64,000 bases of DNA from positions 15,992 through 79,991 of the forward strand of contig CABUGV010000012.1 in assembly GCA_902491215.1 (NCBI GenBank). The letters are read 5' to 3'. The position numbers and the translations under genes were made by a program. Below are positions 1 through 8,086 of the stretch, in pieces. The stretch comes from 43-108 sp001915545 (GTDB lineage Bacteria; Bacteroidota; Bacteroidia; Bacteroidales; Bacteroidaceae). Under the pieces are notes generated by a model. It did no database searches. It was not told where the DNA came from and worked only from the letters and a program-made list of their open reading frames with translations. Positions within the stretch are counted from its first letter, which is position 1; every line of letters starts with the position of its first letter.

Positions 1-17
1 TCTGTTATGTATATTGA
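1..17 (+). CDS. rpsH: 30S ribosomal protein S8, 3' end only
   Basis: The first bases read Cys-Tyr-Val-Tyr-stop in frame 3, which fits the usual C-terminus of Bacteroidota S8. S8 normally sits directly before L6 in the spc operon. Only the last codons are in the window, so the call rests mainly on position. Confidence 0.6.
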
Positions 18-33
18 TTAAGGAGGATTTATA

Positions 34-603
34 ATGTCTAGAATTGGTAAACTGCCTATTATTATTCCTGCAGGAGTAACTGTTACTCATAAGGATGACA
101 TTGTAACTGTAAAAGGTCCTAAAGGTGAATTGACTCAGTTTGTTGATCCATCTATAACCGTTAAGATCGAGGACGGAATGGTGACAATGGAAGAGAATAC
201 TGAAATGTTGGTAGACGATCCTAAGCAGCGCCATGCATACCATGGTTTGTACCGTGCTCTGGTCAACAATATGGTTATCGGTGTATCAGAAGGATACAAG
301 AAAACTCTGCAGCTCGTCGGAGTTGGTTACCGTGTTTCTAACCAGGGTAATCTTCTCGAGTTCGCTTTGGGATATTCTCACGGTATCTACTTTGAACTTC
401 CTAAGGAAATCAAGGTTGAGACAAAGTCTGAGAGAAATCAGGATCCTCTTATCATGTTGGAATCTTGCGACAAACAGCTTCTCGGTATGGTTTGTGCTAA
501 GATCCGTTCTTTCCGCAAGCCGGAACCTTACAAAGGAAAGGGTATCCGCTTTGAGGGTGAGGTCATCAGAAGAAAGTCTGGTAAGTCAGCTAGTGCTAAA
601 TAA
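34..603 (+). CDS. rplF: 50S ribosomal protein L6
   Basis: L6 binds 23S rRNA near the factor-binding site of the large subunit. The 189-residue product starts MSRIGKLPI and shows the family signatures, including VGVGYR mid-protein and a basic tail with KPEPYKGKGIRFEGE. It is slightly longer than the E. coli protein, as is common in Bacteroidota. A strong AAGGAGG ribosome binding site lies 9 bases before the ATG. It is the first complete gene of the spc-operon segment and is followed 18 bases later by rplR. Confidence 0.97.
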   Translation: MSRIGKLPIIIPAGVTVTHKDDIVTVKGPKGELTQFVDPSITVKIEDGMVTMEENTEMLVDDPKQRHAYHGLYRALVNNMVIGVSEGYKKTLQLVGVGYRVSNQGNLLEFALGYSHGIYFELPKEIKVETKSERNQDPLIMLESCDKQLLGMVCAKIRSFRKPEPYKGKGIRFEGEVIRRKSGKSASAK

Positions 604-621
604 TTTTTTAATTGTACGAGT

Positions 622-963
622 ATGATAACAAAGATAGAAAGACGTCTTAAGATAAAGTATAGAGTACGTAATAAAATATCTGGTACTGCTGAACGTCCAC
701 GTTTGACTGTGTTTAGAAGCAATAAGCAGATCTACGTACAAGTAATTGATGATACAAAAGGTATGACTTTGGTTGCAGCTTCTTCTCTTGGAATGGAAGC
801 TATGCCAAAGAAGGAACAGGCTGCTAAGGTAGGCGAGCTCATCGCTAAGAAGGCTTTGGAAGCAGGTATCACTTCTGTAGTATTTGATCGTAACGGATAT
901 TTGTATCACGGGAGAGTTAAAGAGGTAGCTGACGCTGCCCGTAACGGTGGACTTAAATTTTAA
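622..963 (+). CDS. rplR: 50S ribosomal protein L18
   Basis: L18 binds 5S rRNA in the central protuberance. The 113-residue product has the basic N-terminus (KIERRLKIKYRVRNKI) and the conserved GTAERPRLTVFRS block. It ends with VFDRNGYLYHGRVKEVADAA, typical of the family. It lies between rplF and rpsE with gaps under 20 bases, so it is co-transcribed with them. Confidence 0.97.
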   Translation: MITKIERRLKIKYRVRNKISGTAERPRLTVFRSNKQIYVQVIDDTKGMTLVAASSLGMEAMPKKEQAAKVGELIAKKALEAGITSVVFDRNGYLYHGRVKEVADAARNGGLKF

Positions 964-970
964 TTAGAGT

Positions 971-1480
971 ATGGTTAATAGAGTTAAGATAGGAAACGAT
1001 GTCGAACTGAAAGATCGATTGGTCGCTATTAATCGTGTCACTAAGGTTACAAAAGGTGGTAGAACTTTCACTTTTGCCGCTATTGTAGTAGTCGGTAATG
1101 GTGATGGGATTATAGGTTATGGTCTCGGTAAGGCTGGTGAAGTGACAGCCGCAATTGCCAAGGGCGTAGAAGCTGCTAAGAAAAACCTCGTTAGAGTACC
1201 TGTTCTCAAAGGTACTGTTCCTCATGAGGCAGCTGCTAAATTCGGTGGTGCACGTGTTTTGATCATGCCTGCTTCTGCCGGTACTGGAGTTGTTGCAGGT
1301 GGTGCTATGCGTGCCGTTCTTGAAAGCGTTGGTGTAACTGACGTTCTTGCAAAGTCTAAGGGATCATCTAACCCTCACAACCTTGTTAAGGCTACTATTG
1401 AGGCTTTGGCTTCAATGCGTGATCCTAAGACTGTGGCTATGCACCGCGGAGTTAGTTTGAGTAAGGTATTTAACGGATAA
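971..1480 (+). CDS. rpsE: 30S ribosomal protein S5
   Basis: S5 shapes the mRNA entry channel and decoding fidelity. The 169-residue product has the double-stranded-RNA-binding-like N-terminal domain (GRTFTFAAIVVVGNGDG) and the C-terminal domain with ASAGTGVVAGGAMRAVLE. The ATG lies 8 bases after the rplR stop. rpmD follows after 12 bases. Confidence 0.97.
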   Translation: MVNRVKIGNDVELKDRLVAINRVTKVTKGGRTFTFAAIVVVGNGDGIIGYGLGKAGEVTAAIAKGVEAAKKNLVRVPVLKGTVPHEAAAKFGGARVLIMPASAGTGVVAGGAMRAVLESVGVTDVLAKSKGSSNPHNLVKATIEALASMRDPKTVAMHRGVSLSKVFNG

Positions 1481-1492
1481 AGAAGGTTAATC

Positions 1493-1669
1493 ATGGCAAC
1501 AATAAAGATTAAGCAAGTAAAGAGCCGCGTAGGCAGACCTATTGACCAGAAGAGAACTTTGGACTCTCTGGGACTTAACAAGATTAATAAGGTCGTAGAG
1601 CGTGAGGATACACCTTCTTTGAGAGGTATGATCCGTAAGGTGTTCCACCTGGTTGAGGTCATTGATTAA
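1493..1669 (+). CDS. rpmD: 50S ribosomal protein L30
   Basis: This 58-residue reading frame begins MATIKIKQVKSRVGRP and continues with DQKRTLDSLGLNKINKVVE and LRGMIRKVFHLVEV. These are the L30 signatures around a ferredoxin-like fold. The AGAAGG before the ATG is a plausible ribosome binding site. The position between rpsE and rplO is the standard one. Length and sequence fit the short bacterial L30. Confidence 0.95.
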   Translation: MATIKIKQVKSRVGRPIDQKRTLDSLGLNKINKVVEREDTPSLRGMIRKVFHLVEVID

Positions 1670-1696
1670 TATTTACATTTAAATTCGGAGTAAATA

Positions 1697-2143
1697 ATGG
1701 AATTACATAATTTAAAGCCAGCTGAAGGATCTACTAAAGATTGCAAAAGAGTTGGACGCGGATATGGCTCAGGTTACGGCAGAACTGCTGGACGTGGTCA
1801 TAAGGGTGCCAAGGCCAGATCTGGATACAAGAAGAAGATCGGTTTCGAAGGTGGTCAGATGCCTCTGCAGCGCCGAGTTCCTAAGTTCGGTTTCAACAAC
1901 TTCAACAGAGTTGAGTACAAGGCTATCAACATCGAAGTTTTGCAGACTCTTGCAGACAAGTTGAACGTTAATGCAATTGGTATCGAAGAACTCAAGAATG
2001 CCGGTTACATTTCTGGCAACGAATTGGTTAAGATTCTTGCTGACGGTGAACTTAAATCTGCGCTTGAAGTAACTGCTCATGCTTTTTCTAAGAAGGCTGA
2101 GGCTGCAATCGCTGAAAAAGGTGGTAAAGCTGTAAAATTGTAA
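1697..2143 (+). CDS. rplO: 50S ribosomal protein L15
   Basis: L15 is a late-assembling large-subunit protein. The 148-residue product has the Gly/Arg-rich N-terminal extension (GRGYGSGYGRTAGRGHKGAK) and the FEGGQMPLQRRVPKFGF block. A GGAG site lies upstream of the ATG. secY starts 3 bases after the stop, suggesting translational coupling. Confidence 0.97.
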   Translation: MELHNLKPAEGSTKDCKRVGRGYGSGYGRTAGRGHKGAKARSGYKKKIGFEGGQMPLQRRVPKFGFNNFNRVEYKAINIEVLQTLADKLNVNAIGIEELKNAGYISGNELVKILADGELKSALEVTAHAFSKKAEAAIAEKGGKAVKL

Positions 2144-2146
2144 ATA

Positions 2147-3520
2147 ATGGGAAAAGCAATCGATAAACTGAAGAATATCAAGATTGTTAAGACATTGTCC
2201 AACATCGGGAAAATTGAGGACCTCAGACAGAGGATCCTCATTACCTTGATGTTTGTTGCTGTTTATCGTCTTGGATCTTATGTGGTACTTCCAGGTATAG
2301 ATACTGAGGCGCTTGCTAAACTTCAGCAGCAGACAAGCGAAGGACTTATGTCACTTCTTGATATGTTCTCTGGTGGAGCATTCTCAAAGGCATCTATATT
2401 TGCCCTTGGAATAATGCCTTATATTTCTGCGTCTATCGTGATGCAGTTGCTCGGTATTGCTGTTCCTCATTTCCAGAAAATGCAGAGAGAGGGCGAAAGT
2501 GGAAGACGTAAGATGAATCAGTATACTAGATATCTTACTGTTTTCATACTTTTGTTTCAGGCTCCTTCCTACCTCATAAACCTTAAGGTGACAACACAGG
2601 GAATGGCCATCAACCAAAGTCTTGACTGGTTCTGGTTTATTGCTGTATCAACTGTCATCCTTGCTGCAGGAAGTATGTTTATACTTTGGCTTGGTGAACG
2701 TATTACAGACAAAGGTATCGGTAATGGTGTTTCAATGATCATTATGATCGGTATCATCGCAAGATTGCCACAGGCATTTATTCAGGAATTTGTAACTCGT
2801 TTGAGTTCTCCTGGACAGGGCGGTCTTATTGTTCTGATAATTGAAATCATGGTTCTCCTTGCTGTTGTAGTAGCAGCAATCCTGCTTGTTCAAGGTGTCA
2901 GAAGAGTACCTGTTCAGTATGCAAAAAGAGTTGTCGGAAACAGACAGTACGGTGGTGCACGTCAGTACATCCCTCTGAAACCGTACGCTGCTAACGTGAT
3001 GCCTATCATCTTTGCACAGGCAATTATGTTCGTACCGGCAACAATAGCAGGTTTTATGACTGATGGCAAGATGGGACCTTTCCTGTCACAGATGGTTGAC
3101 ACAATGAGTCCTTTGTACAATGTCATATTCGCTGCGCTGATTATTGTTTTCACTTACTTGTATACTGCGATTACTATCAATACAACTCAGATGGCTGAGG
3201 ATATGAAGAGAAACAACGGTTTCGTTCCAGGTATCAAGCCAGGTAAGAACACTGCTGATTTCCTTGACAAGATCATGTCAAGAATTACTTTCCCAGGTTC
3301 TTTGTTCCTCGCATTTATAGCTATCATGCCTGCATTCGCCGGTTTGTTCGGTGTTCAGCGTGAGTTTGCGCAGTTCTTTGGAGGTACATCGCTGTTGATT
3401 TTGGTAGGTGTTGTTTTGGACACATTGCAGCAGATTCAGAGTCATTTGCTGATGAGACACTATGACGGTCTTCTTGACACAGGTCGTAGAGCTCCGCATT
3501 CAGGTGTTTCTGCTTATTGA
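2147..3520 (+). CDS. secY: protein translocase subunit SecY
   Basis: SecY forms the channel of the Sec translocon in the inner membrane and works with SecE/SecG and SecA. The 457-residue product has about ten hydrophobic segments. Conserved blocks include LGIMPYISASIVMQLL, GERITDKGIGNGVSMII and the cytoplasmic loop PVQYAKRVVG. It lies in its usual place after rplO. The next frame, map, begins within a few bases of the stop. Confidence 0.97.
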   Translation: MGKAIDKLKNIKIVKTLSNIGKIEDLRQRILITLMFVAVYRLGSYVVLPGIDTEALAKLQQQTSEGLMSLLDMFSGGAFSKASIFALGIMPYISASIVMQLLGIAVPHFQKMQREGESGRRKMNQYTRYLTVFILLFQAPSYLINLKVTTQGMAINQSLDWFWFIAVSTVILAAGSMFILWLGERITDKGIGNGVSMIIMIGIIARLPQAFIQEFVTRLSSPGQGGLIVLIIEIMVLLAVVVAAILLVQGVRRVPVQYAKRVVGNRQYGGARQYIPLKPYAANVMPIIFAQAIMFVPATIAGFMTDGKMGPFLSQMVDTMSPLYNVIFAALIIVFTYLYTAITINTTQMAEDMKRNNGFVPGIKPGKNTADFLDKIMSRITFPGSLFLAFIAIMPAFAGLFGVQREFAQFFGGTSLLILVGVVLDTLQQIQSHLLMRHYDGLLDTGRRAPHSGVSAY

Positions 3521-3522
3521 TA

Positions 3523-4327
3523 ATGGGAATGATATATCTTAAAACTGATGATGAGATAGAGTTGCTCAGAAGAGCAAATCTCTTGGTCGGAAAAACACTG
3601 GCCGAATTGGCTAAGATCATTAAGCCGGGTGTTACAACCAGAGAGCTTGATAAGGTGGCAGAGGAATTTATTAGGGATAATGGTGCTGAACCGACCTTCA
3701 AAGGTTTTCCTAATCCTTTGAAGGTCGCCTTTCCCTGCAAGCATTTGTGCTTCTGTCAACGAACAGGTCGTGCACGGAATTCCTAATGACATACCGCTTA
3801 GGGATGGTGACATTGTTTCTATAGACTGTGGAACCTTGCTTGACGGATTTAACGGAGATTCTTGCTACACATTTGCAGTCGGTGAGATTTCGGATGATGT
3901 CAAGAAGCTTTTGAATGTCACAAAGGAATCTCTTTACCTCGCAATTGAACAGGCTGTTGCAGGTCATCGCATAGGTGACATTTCTTATGCAGTTCAGCAG
4001 CATTGCGAAGCTCACGGATACGGAGTCGTACGAGAGTTTGTCGGTCACGGCATCGGACGTGAGATGCATGAGGAGCCTCAGGTTCCGAATTATGGAGTCA
4101 GAGGTACAGGCAAGATGCTTAAACCTGGTCTTTGCATTGCAATTGAACCGATGATTACTATGGGTTCAAGAAATATAAGGATGCAGAGCGATAGGTGGGG
4201 CATTGTTACTTCCGACGGTATGCCTGCCGCACACTTTGAACATACGATTGCTGTGCGCAAGGGTAAAGCCGATATTTTGTCATCATTTGAAGAAGTTGAA
4301 AAAGTATTAGGATATAAAGCATTTTGA
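3523..4327 (+). pseudogene. map: type I methionine aminopeptidase, interrupted by a +1 frameshift
   Basis: MetAP removes the N-terminal Met from nascent proteins using a two-metal centre. The first frame (ATG 3523 or 3529) encodes the N-terminal part up to FKGFPNPLKVAFP. It then diverges and stops at 3786. The remainder lies one frame over: from about 3731 that frame reads FPASICASVNEQVVHGIPND, then DGDIVSIDCGT and GHGIGREMHEEP, with the metal-binding Asp, His and Glu residues present. One surplus base within roughly 3727-3735 explains the break, since removing it restores a full-length enzyme. Map is normally essential, so an assembly or sequencing error, a second copy elsewhere, or real +1 frameshifting are all possible. 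infA follows directly, as usual. Confidence 0.85.
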
Positions 4328-4329
4328 TT

Positions 4330-4548
4330 ATGGCTAAGCAAGCTGCAATAGAACAAGATGGAACAATAGTTGAATCATTGTCCAATGCGATGTTCCGAGT
4401 AGAACTTGAGAATGGGCATGAGATTACTGCTCATATTTCCGGTAAGATGAGAATGCATTACATCAAGATTCTTCCTGGAGATAAAATAAGAGTAGAGATG
4501 TCTCCTTATGATCTTTCTAAGGGACGGATAGTATTCAGATATAAATAA
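4330..4548 (+). CDS. infA: translation initiation factor IF-1
   Basis: IF-1 occupies the ribosomal A site during initiation. The 72-residue OB-fold protein starts MAKQAAIEQDG and has the conserved stretch GHEITAHISGKMRMHYI followed by LPGDKIRVEMSPYDLSKGRI. The ATG at 4330 is chosen because IF-1 proteins begin MAKQ. It lies 2 bases after the map stop. Confidence 0.97.
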   Translation: MAKQAAIEQDGTIVESLSNAMFRVELENGHEITAHISGKMRMHYIKILPGDKIRVEMSPYDLSKGRIVFRYK

Positions 4549-4557
4549 AGAAAATAT

Positions 4558-4674
4558 ATGAAAACCAAAGCATCATTGAAGAAGCGTACTCCTGATTGCG
4601 TTATAGTAAGACGTAAGGGACGTTTATTTGTTATTAATAAGAAGAACCCAAAGTACAAAATGCGTCAGGGTTAA
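4558..4674 (+). CDS. rpmJ: 50S ribosomal protein L36
   Basis: This 38-residue frame starts MKTKASLKKRTPDCVIVRRK and ends NKKNPKYKMRQG. It matches the short L36 of Bacteroidota. The two central Cys/His zinc-ligand positions are mostly lost: one Cys is present at TPDC, typical of the zinc-free type. It sits between infA and rpsM as expected. Confidence 0.95.
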   Translation: MKTKASLKKRTPDCVIVRRKGRLFVINKKNPKYKMRQG

Positions 4675-4706
4675 TTCTTTTGTAGGAATTAGAAATTGAT
4701 AATAAT

Positions 4707-5087
4707 ATGGCAATAAGAATTGTAGGTGTAGACCTCCCGCAGAACAAAAGAGGTGAGATTGCGTTGACATACATTTTTGGTATCGGACGCAGCAGCGCTG
4801 CTAAGATCTTGGAAAAGGCTGGCGTTGACAAAGATATTAAGGTTAAGGACTGGAATGACGAGCAGGCCGGAAAAATACGTGAAGTAATTGCTGCCGGCTA
4901 CAAGGTTGAAGGTGATCTTCGTTCTGAAATTCAGCTCAACATCAAGAGATTGATGGATATCGGATGCTACCGCGGTATACGTCATCGTTTGGGCCTTCCT
5001 GTTCGTGGACAGAGCACCAAGAACAATGCACGTACTCGTAAGGGAAAGAAGAAAACTGTTGCAAACAAGAAAAAGGCTACTAAATAA
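4707..5087 (+). CDS. rpsM: 30S ribosomal protein S13
   Basis: S13 is in the small-subunit head and contacts the P-site tRNA. The 126-residue product has the N-terminal VDLPQNKRGEIALTYIFGIG helix-two-turn-helix start and the basic tail with RGIRHRLGLPVRGQSTKNNA. It is co-directional with rpsK, 9 bases downstream. Confidence 0.97.
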   Translation: MAIRIVGVDLPQNKRGEIALTYIFGIGRSSAAKILEKAGVDKDIKVKDWNDEQAGKIREVIAAGYKVEGDLRSEIQLNIKRLMDIGCYRGIRHRLGLPVRGQSTKNNARTRKGKKKTVANKKKATK

Positions 5088-5096
5088 TTATAGATT

Positions 5097-5486
5097 ATGG
5101 CTAAGAAAACAACTTCAGCAAAGAAAAGAAATGTCAAGGTTGACGCACAGGGACAGTTGCACGTTCACTCGTCATTCAATAATATCATTGTCAGCTTGGC
5201 AAATAGCGAAGGTCAGGTCATTTCGTGGTCGTCAGCTGGTAAGATGGGATTCAGAGGTTCAAAGAAGAACACTCCTTATGCAGCACAGATGGCAGCACAG
5301 GACTGTGCAAAGGTTGCATATGACCTTGGTCTGAGAAAGGTTGTTGCCTATGTTAAAGGACCAGGTAACGGACGTGAGTCTGCTATACGTGGTGTACATG
5401 GTGTAGGTATTGAGATAACTGAGATTGTAGATGTTACTCCGCTTCCACACAACGGATGCCGTCCACCAAAGAGAAGAAGAGTTTAA
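5097..5486 (+). CDS. rpsK: 30S ribosomal protein S11
   Basis: S11 lies on the platform of the small subunit near the mRNA exit. The 129-residue product contains HVHSSFNNIIVSLAN, the GFRGSKKNTPYAAQ block and the C-terminal ITDVTPLPHNGCRPPKRRRV-like tail. It follows rpsM closely. A 103-base spacer separates it from rpsD. Confidence 0.97.
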   Translation: MAKKTTSAKKRNVKVDAQGQLHVHSSFNNIIVSLANSEGQVISWSSAGKMGFRGSKKNTPYAAQMAAQDCAKVAYDLGLRKVVAYVKGPGNGRESAIRGVHGVGIEITEIVDVTPLPHNGCRPPKRRRV

Positions 5487-5589
5487 TAATTAATCAATCG
5501 TGAATTCCTTTTTAGTTTTTATGACTGCATCTTTCCTTTCTGCAGTAGCGGCTGCCTAAAGAGGAGTTTATACAAAAACCAGAATATAT

Positions 5590-6195
5590 ATGGCTAGATA
5601 TATTGGACCAAAGTCAAGAATTTCTCGTCGTTTCGGAGAGGCTATTTTTGGACCAGATAAAGTATTGTCAAAGAGAAACTATCCTGCAGGACAGCATGGT
5701 AACAACAGAAGAAAGAAGTCTTCTGAATACGGTCTCATGTTGGCTGAAAAGCAGAAAGCTAAGTATACTTACGGTGTTCTCGAAAAGCAGTTCCGCAATT
5801 TGTTTGAGAAGGCTGCTTCTGCACCAGGTGTAACAGGTGTTGTTCTTTTGCAGAGCCTTGAGGCTCGTCTGGACAATATGGTATATCGTCTCGGCATAGC
5901 ACCTACACGCGCCGCTGCTCGACAGTTGGTTAGTCACCGCCACATCACTGTTGACGGTAATGTTGTAAACATTCCTTCTTATTCAGTTAAGCCTGGTCAG
6001 ATTGTTGCTGTACGTGAGAAGTCAAAATCTTTGGAGGTTATAGCAAATGCATTGGCTGGATTCAATCACAGCAAATACCCATGGATCGAGTGGGATGAGA
6101 ATGTGAAGGGCGGAAAACTTTTGCACTTGCCAGAGCGTGAAGATATTCCTGAGAATATTAAGGAGCAAATGATTGTCGAGTTGTACTCTAAATAA
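5590..6195 (+). CDS. rpsD: 30S ribosomal protein S4
   Basis: S4 nucleates small-subunit assembly. The 201-residue product has the N-terminal MARYIGPKSRISRRFGE and the S4 RNA-binding domain (LEARLDNMVYRLG, then RQLVSHRHITVDG). The 103-base leader before it contains a GAGGAG sequence 36 bases upstream of the ATG and could carry a regulatory structure. In other bacteria S4 regulates this operon, but no homologous structure is recognisable here. Confidence 0.97.
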   Translation: MARYIGPKSRISRRFGEAIFGPDKVLSKRNYPAGQHGNNRRKKSSEYGLMLAEKQKAKYTYGVLEKQFRNLFEKAASAPGVTGVVLLQSLEARLDNMVYRLGIAPTRAAARQLVSHRHITVDGNVVNIPSYSVKPGQIVAVREKSKSLEVIANALAGFNHSKYPWIEWDENVKGGKLLHLPEREDIPENIKEQMIVELYSK

Positions 6196-6204
6196 AAATT
6201 AACA

Positions 6205-7197
6205 ATGGCGGTATTAGCATTTCAAAAACCTGAAAAAGTGATAATGTTGGAGGCCGACGACAAGTTCGGAAAGTTCGAATTCCGTCCTTTGGAGCCTGGC
6301 TTTGGTATTACTATTGGTAATTCTCTTCGACGCATCCTACTTTCTTCACTTGAGGGCTTTGCTATCAACACTATTCGCATTACAGGTGTTGAGCATGAGT
6401 TTTCTACAATACCAGGAGTTAAGGAGGATGTAACTAACATTATCTTGAATCTCAAGCAGGTGAGATTCAAACAAATTGTAGACGATTCCGATAGTGAAAA
6501 GGTAACTATCACTGTTGAGAATTCTAGTGAGTTCAAGGCAGGAGATATCAATAAGTATCTCAGTGGATTTGGAGTGTTAAATCCTGATTTGGTAATTTGT
6601 CATTTAGATCCTAAAGCAACTTTGGAGATTGAGTTGAGCATCAATAAAGGTCGCGGATATGTTCCTTCTGATGAGAATCGTGAATACTGCAAGGACATAA
6701 ACGAGATTGCAATTGACTCAATTTATACTCCGATACGTAACGTCAAGTTCGCAGTTGAGAACTATCGAGTACAGCAGAAGACTGACTATGAGAAGTTGGT
6801 TCTTGAGATTACAACTGATGGTTCTATTCATCCAAAAGATGCCCTCAAAGAGGCAGCTAAGATTCTTATTTATCATTTCATGCTGTTCTCTGATGAGAAG
6901 ATTACTCTTGAGAACAACGATCTCGATGGTAATGAGGAATTTGATGAGGAAGTATTGCGTATGCGTCAGTTGCTTAAGACAAAATTGGTTGATATGGATC
7001 TCTCAGTGCGTGCCCTCAATTGCTTGAAGGCCGCTGATGTGGAGACTCTTGGAGATTTGGTACAATTTAACAAAACTGATTTGCTTAAGTTCCGTAACTT
7101 CGGTAAAAAGTCACTCACAGAGCTTGACGATTTGTTGGAGAGCCTGAATCTGTCGTTCGGAACTGATATTTCTAAGTATAAATTAGACAAAGATTAA
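6205..7197 (+). CDS. rpoA: DNA-directed RNA polymerase subunit alpha
   Basis: The alpha subunit dimerises to start polymerase assembly, and its C-terminal domain contacts UP elements and activators. The 330-residue product has the N-terminal domain (GFGITIGNSLRRILLSSLEG). The C-terminal domain is joined by an acidic linker (about residues 230-250) and carries helix-hairpin-helix motifs (VRALNCLKAADVETLGDLV, LLKFRNFGKKSL). It lies 9 bases after rpsD and 3 before rplQ. Confidence 0.98.
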   Translation: MAVLAFQKPEKVIMLEADDKFGKFEFRPLEPGFGITIGNSLRRILLSSLEGFAINTIRITGVEHEFSTIPGVKEDVTNIILNLKQVRFKQIVDDSDSEKVTITVENSSEFKAGDINKYLSGFGVLNPDLVICHLDPKATLEIELSINKGRGYVPSDENREYCKDINEIAIDSIYTPIRNVKFAVENYRVQQKTDYEKLVLEITTDGSIHPKDALKEAAKILIYHFMLFSDEKITLENNDLDGNEEFDEEVLRMRQLLKTKLVDMDLSVRALNCLKAADVETLGDLVQFNKTDLLKFRNFGKKSLTELDDLLESLNLSFGTDISKYKLDKD

Positions 7198-7200
7198 ACG

Positions 7201-7689
7201 ATGAGACACAATAAGAAATTCAATCATCTGGGTCGTAAGGCTTCTCACAGAGCAGCTTTGTTGTCAAACATGGCTATATCTTTGATTTTCCACAAGAGAA
7301 TCACAACGACTCTTCCAAAGGCAAAGGCTCTTCGCAAGTATGTTGAGCCATTGATCACAAAGTCAAAAGAAGACACAACTGCATCACGCCGTGTAGTATT
7401 CAGCTACTTGCAGAATAAGTATGCTGTTACTGAGCTCTTCGGTACAATTTCTAACAAGGTTGCTGACCGTCCAGGTGGTTACACTCGTATCATTAAGCTT
7501 GGTCGTCGTGCTTCTGATGATTCGCCAATGGCTTTCATCGAGCTTGTAGACTTCGACGAGAACATGGCCAAGGCTGAAGTTAAGAAGACTCGTACACGTA
7601 GATCTAGAAAGTCTTCAGCTCCTGCATCAGAAGCTGCTCCTGCTACTGAAGCAGCACCAGTTGCAGAGGAAGCAGAGAAGGCTGAATAA
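7201..7689 (+). CDS. rplQ: 50S ribosomal protein L17
   Basis: L17 is the last gene of the alpha operon. The first ~120 residues are the conserved core (MRHNKKFNHLGRKASHRAAL, KRITTTLPKAKALRKYVE, RPGGYTRIIKLGRR). The rest is an Ala/Glu-rich low-complexity tail (SSAPASEAAPATEAAP), an extension seen in Bacteroidota L17. A terminator follows 24 bases after the stop. Confidence 0.97.
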   Translation: MRHNKKFNHLGRKASHRAALLSNMAISLIFHKRITTTLPKAKALRKYVEPLITKSKEDTTASRRVVFSYLQNKYAVTELFGTISNKVADRPGGYTRIIKLGRRASDDSPMAFIELVDFDENMAKAEVKKTRTRRSRKSSAPASEAAPATEAAPVAEEAEKAE

Positions 7690-7713
7690 TTCAGATCTTA
7701 TCTTATAACAAAG

Positions 7714-7747
7714 TGGGATGCGCTTAAAGTCGTGTCCCATTTTTTTT
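7714..7747 (+). terminator. Rho-independent terminator of the ribosomal operon
   Basis: A 9-bp stem (TGGGATGCG at 7714-7722 with CGTGTCCCA at 7731-7739, including two G-T pairs) is followed by eight T residues. It ends the transcript that includes rplQ. Confidence 0.85.
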
Positions 7748-7801
7748 GTTTTCACAACTTTGATTTATATGTTGAATTAGTTTTAACAGTATGCTTCTTT
7801 A

Positions 7802-7852
7802 TTAACTCCGATACTGTTTCTGACACACTTTTTGAAACAGTATCTTAACTCC
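7802..7852. repeat. 35-bp palindromic element flanked by 8-bp direct repeats
   Basis: GATACTGTTTC (7810-7820) and its exact inverted copy GAAACAGTATC (7834-7844) enclose a 13-base spacer TGACACACTTTTT. TTAACTCC occurs immediately on both sides (7802-7809 and 7845-7852). A second copy with the same spacer length lies at 61848-61882, and a degenerate one near 62498-62535. Confidence 0.75.
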
Positions 7853-7918
7853 TATCATACCTAAATGTTAGTATCAATAGTCTCGTTTATTGTGTATTTT
7901 TTTACCCAAATATGGTTA

Positions 7919-7949
7919 TTGTACAGGTAGTTTTTGCTTAATACCTTTG
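7919..7949 (+). promoter_or_regulatory. Bacteroidota-type promoter for the PepSY gene
   Basis: TTG at 7919-7921, a 20-base spacer and TACCTTTG at 7942-7949 fit the -33/-7 pattern (TTTG, TAnnTTTG) of the primary sigma factor in this phylum. Confidence 0.65.
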
Positions 7950-8086
7950 CATATACCTAATAGTGGTTGTTTTGCCTTTCAGCATGCGTTGTCAGAATTT
8001 ATATTCAGTTGACAAATGCGTACTATTTAGATATGTTCACGAACCATGTTGGGAGGTTGGATGCTTGATTTAAATTTTTGGAGTAT

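Larger units (their letters stand above)
7690..8086. other. 397-base intergenic region with terminator, palindromic repeat and promoter
   Basis: No gene is visible between rplQ and the PepSY protein. The stretch holds the rplQ terminator, a 35-bp palindromic element flanked by 8-bp direct repeats (7802-7852), and a TTG/TACCTTTG promoter (7919-7949). About 137 bases of untranslated leader then run to the next start codon. Confidence 0.7.

Noticed and set aside
5487..5589. S4-type autoregulatory leader before rpsD
   Set aside because: The leader is long enough, but I could not find a convincing pseudoknot or known ribosomal leader structure.
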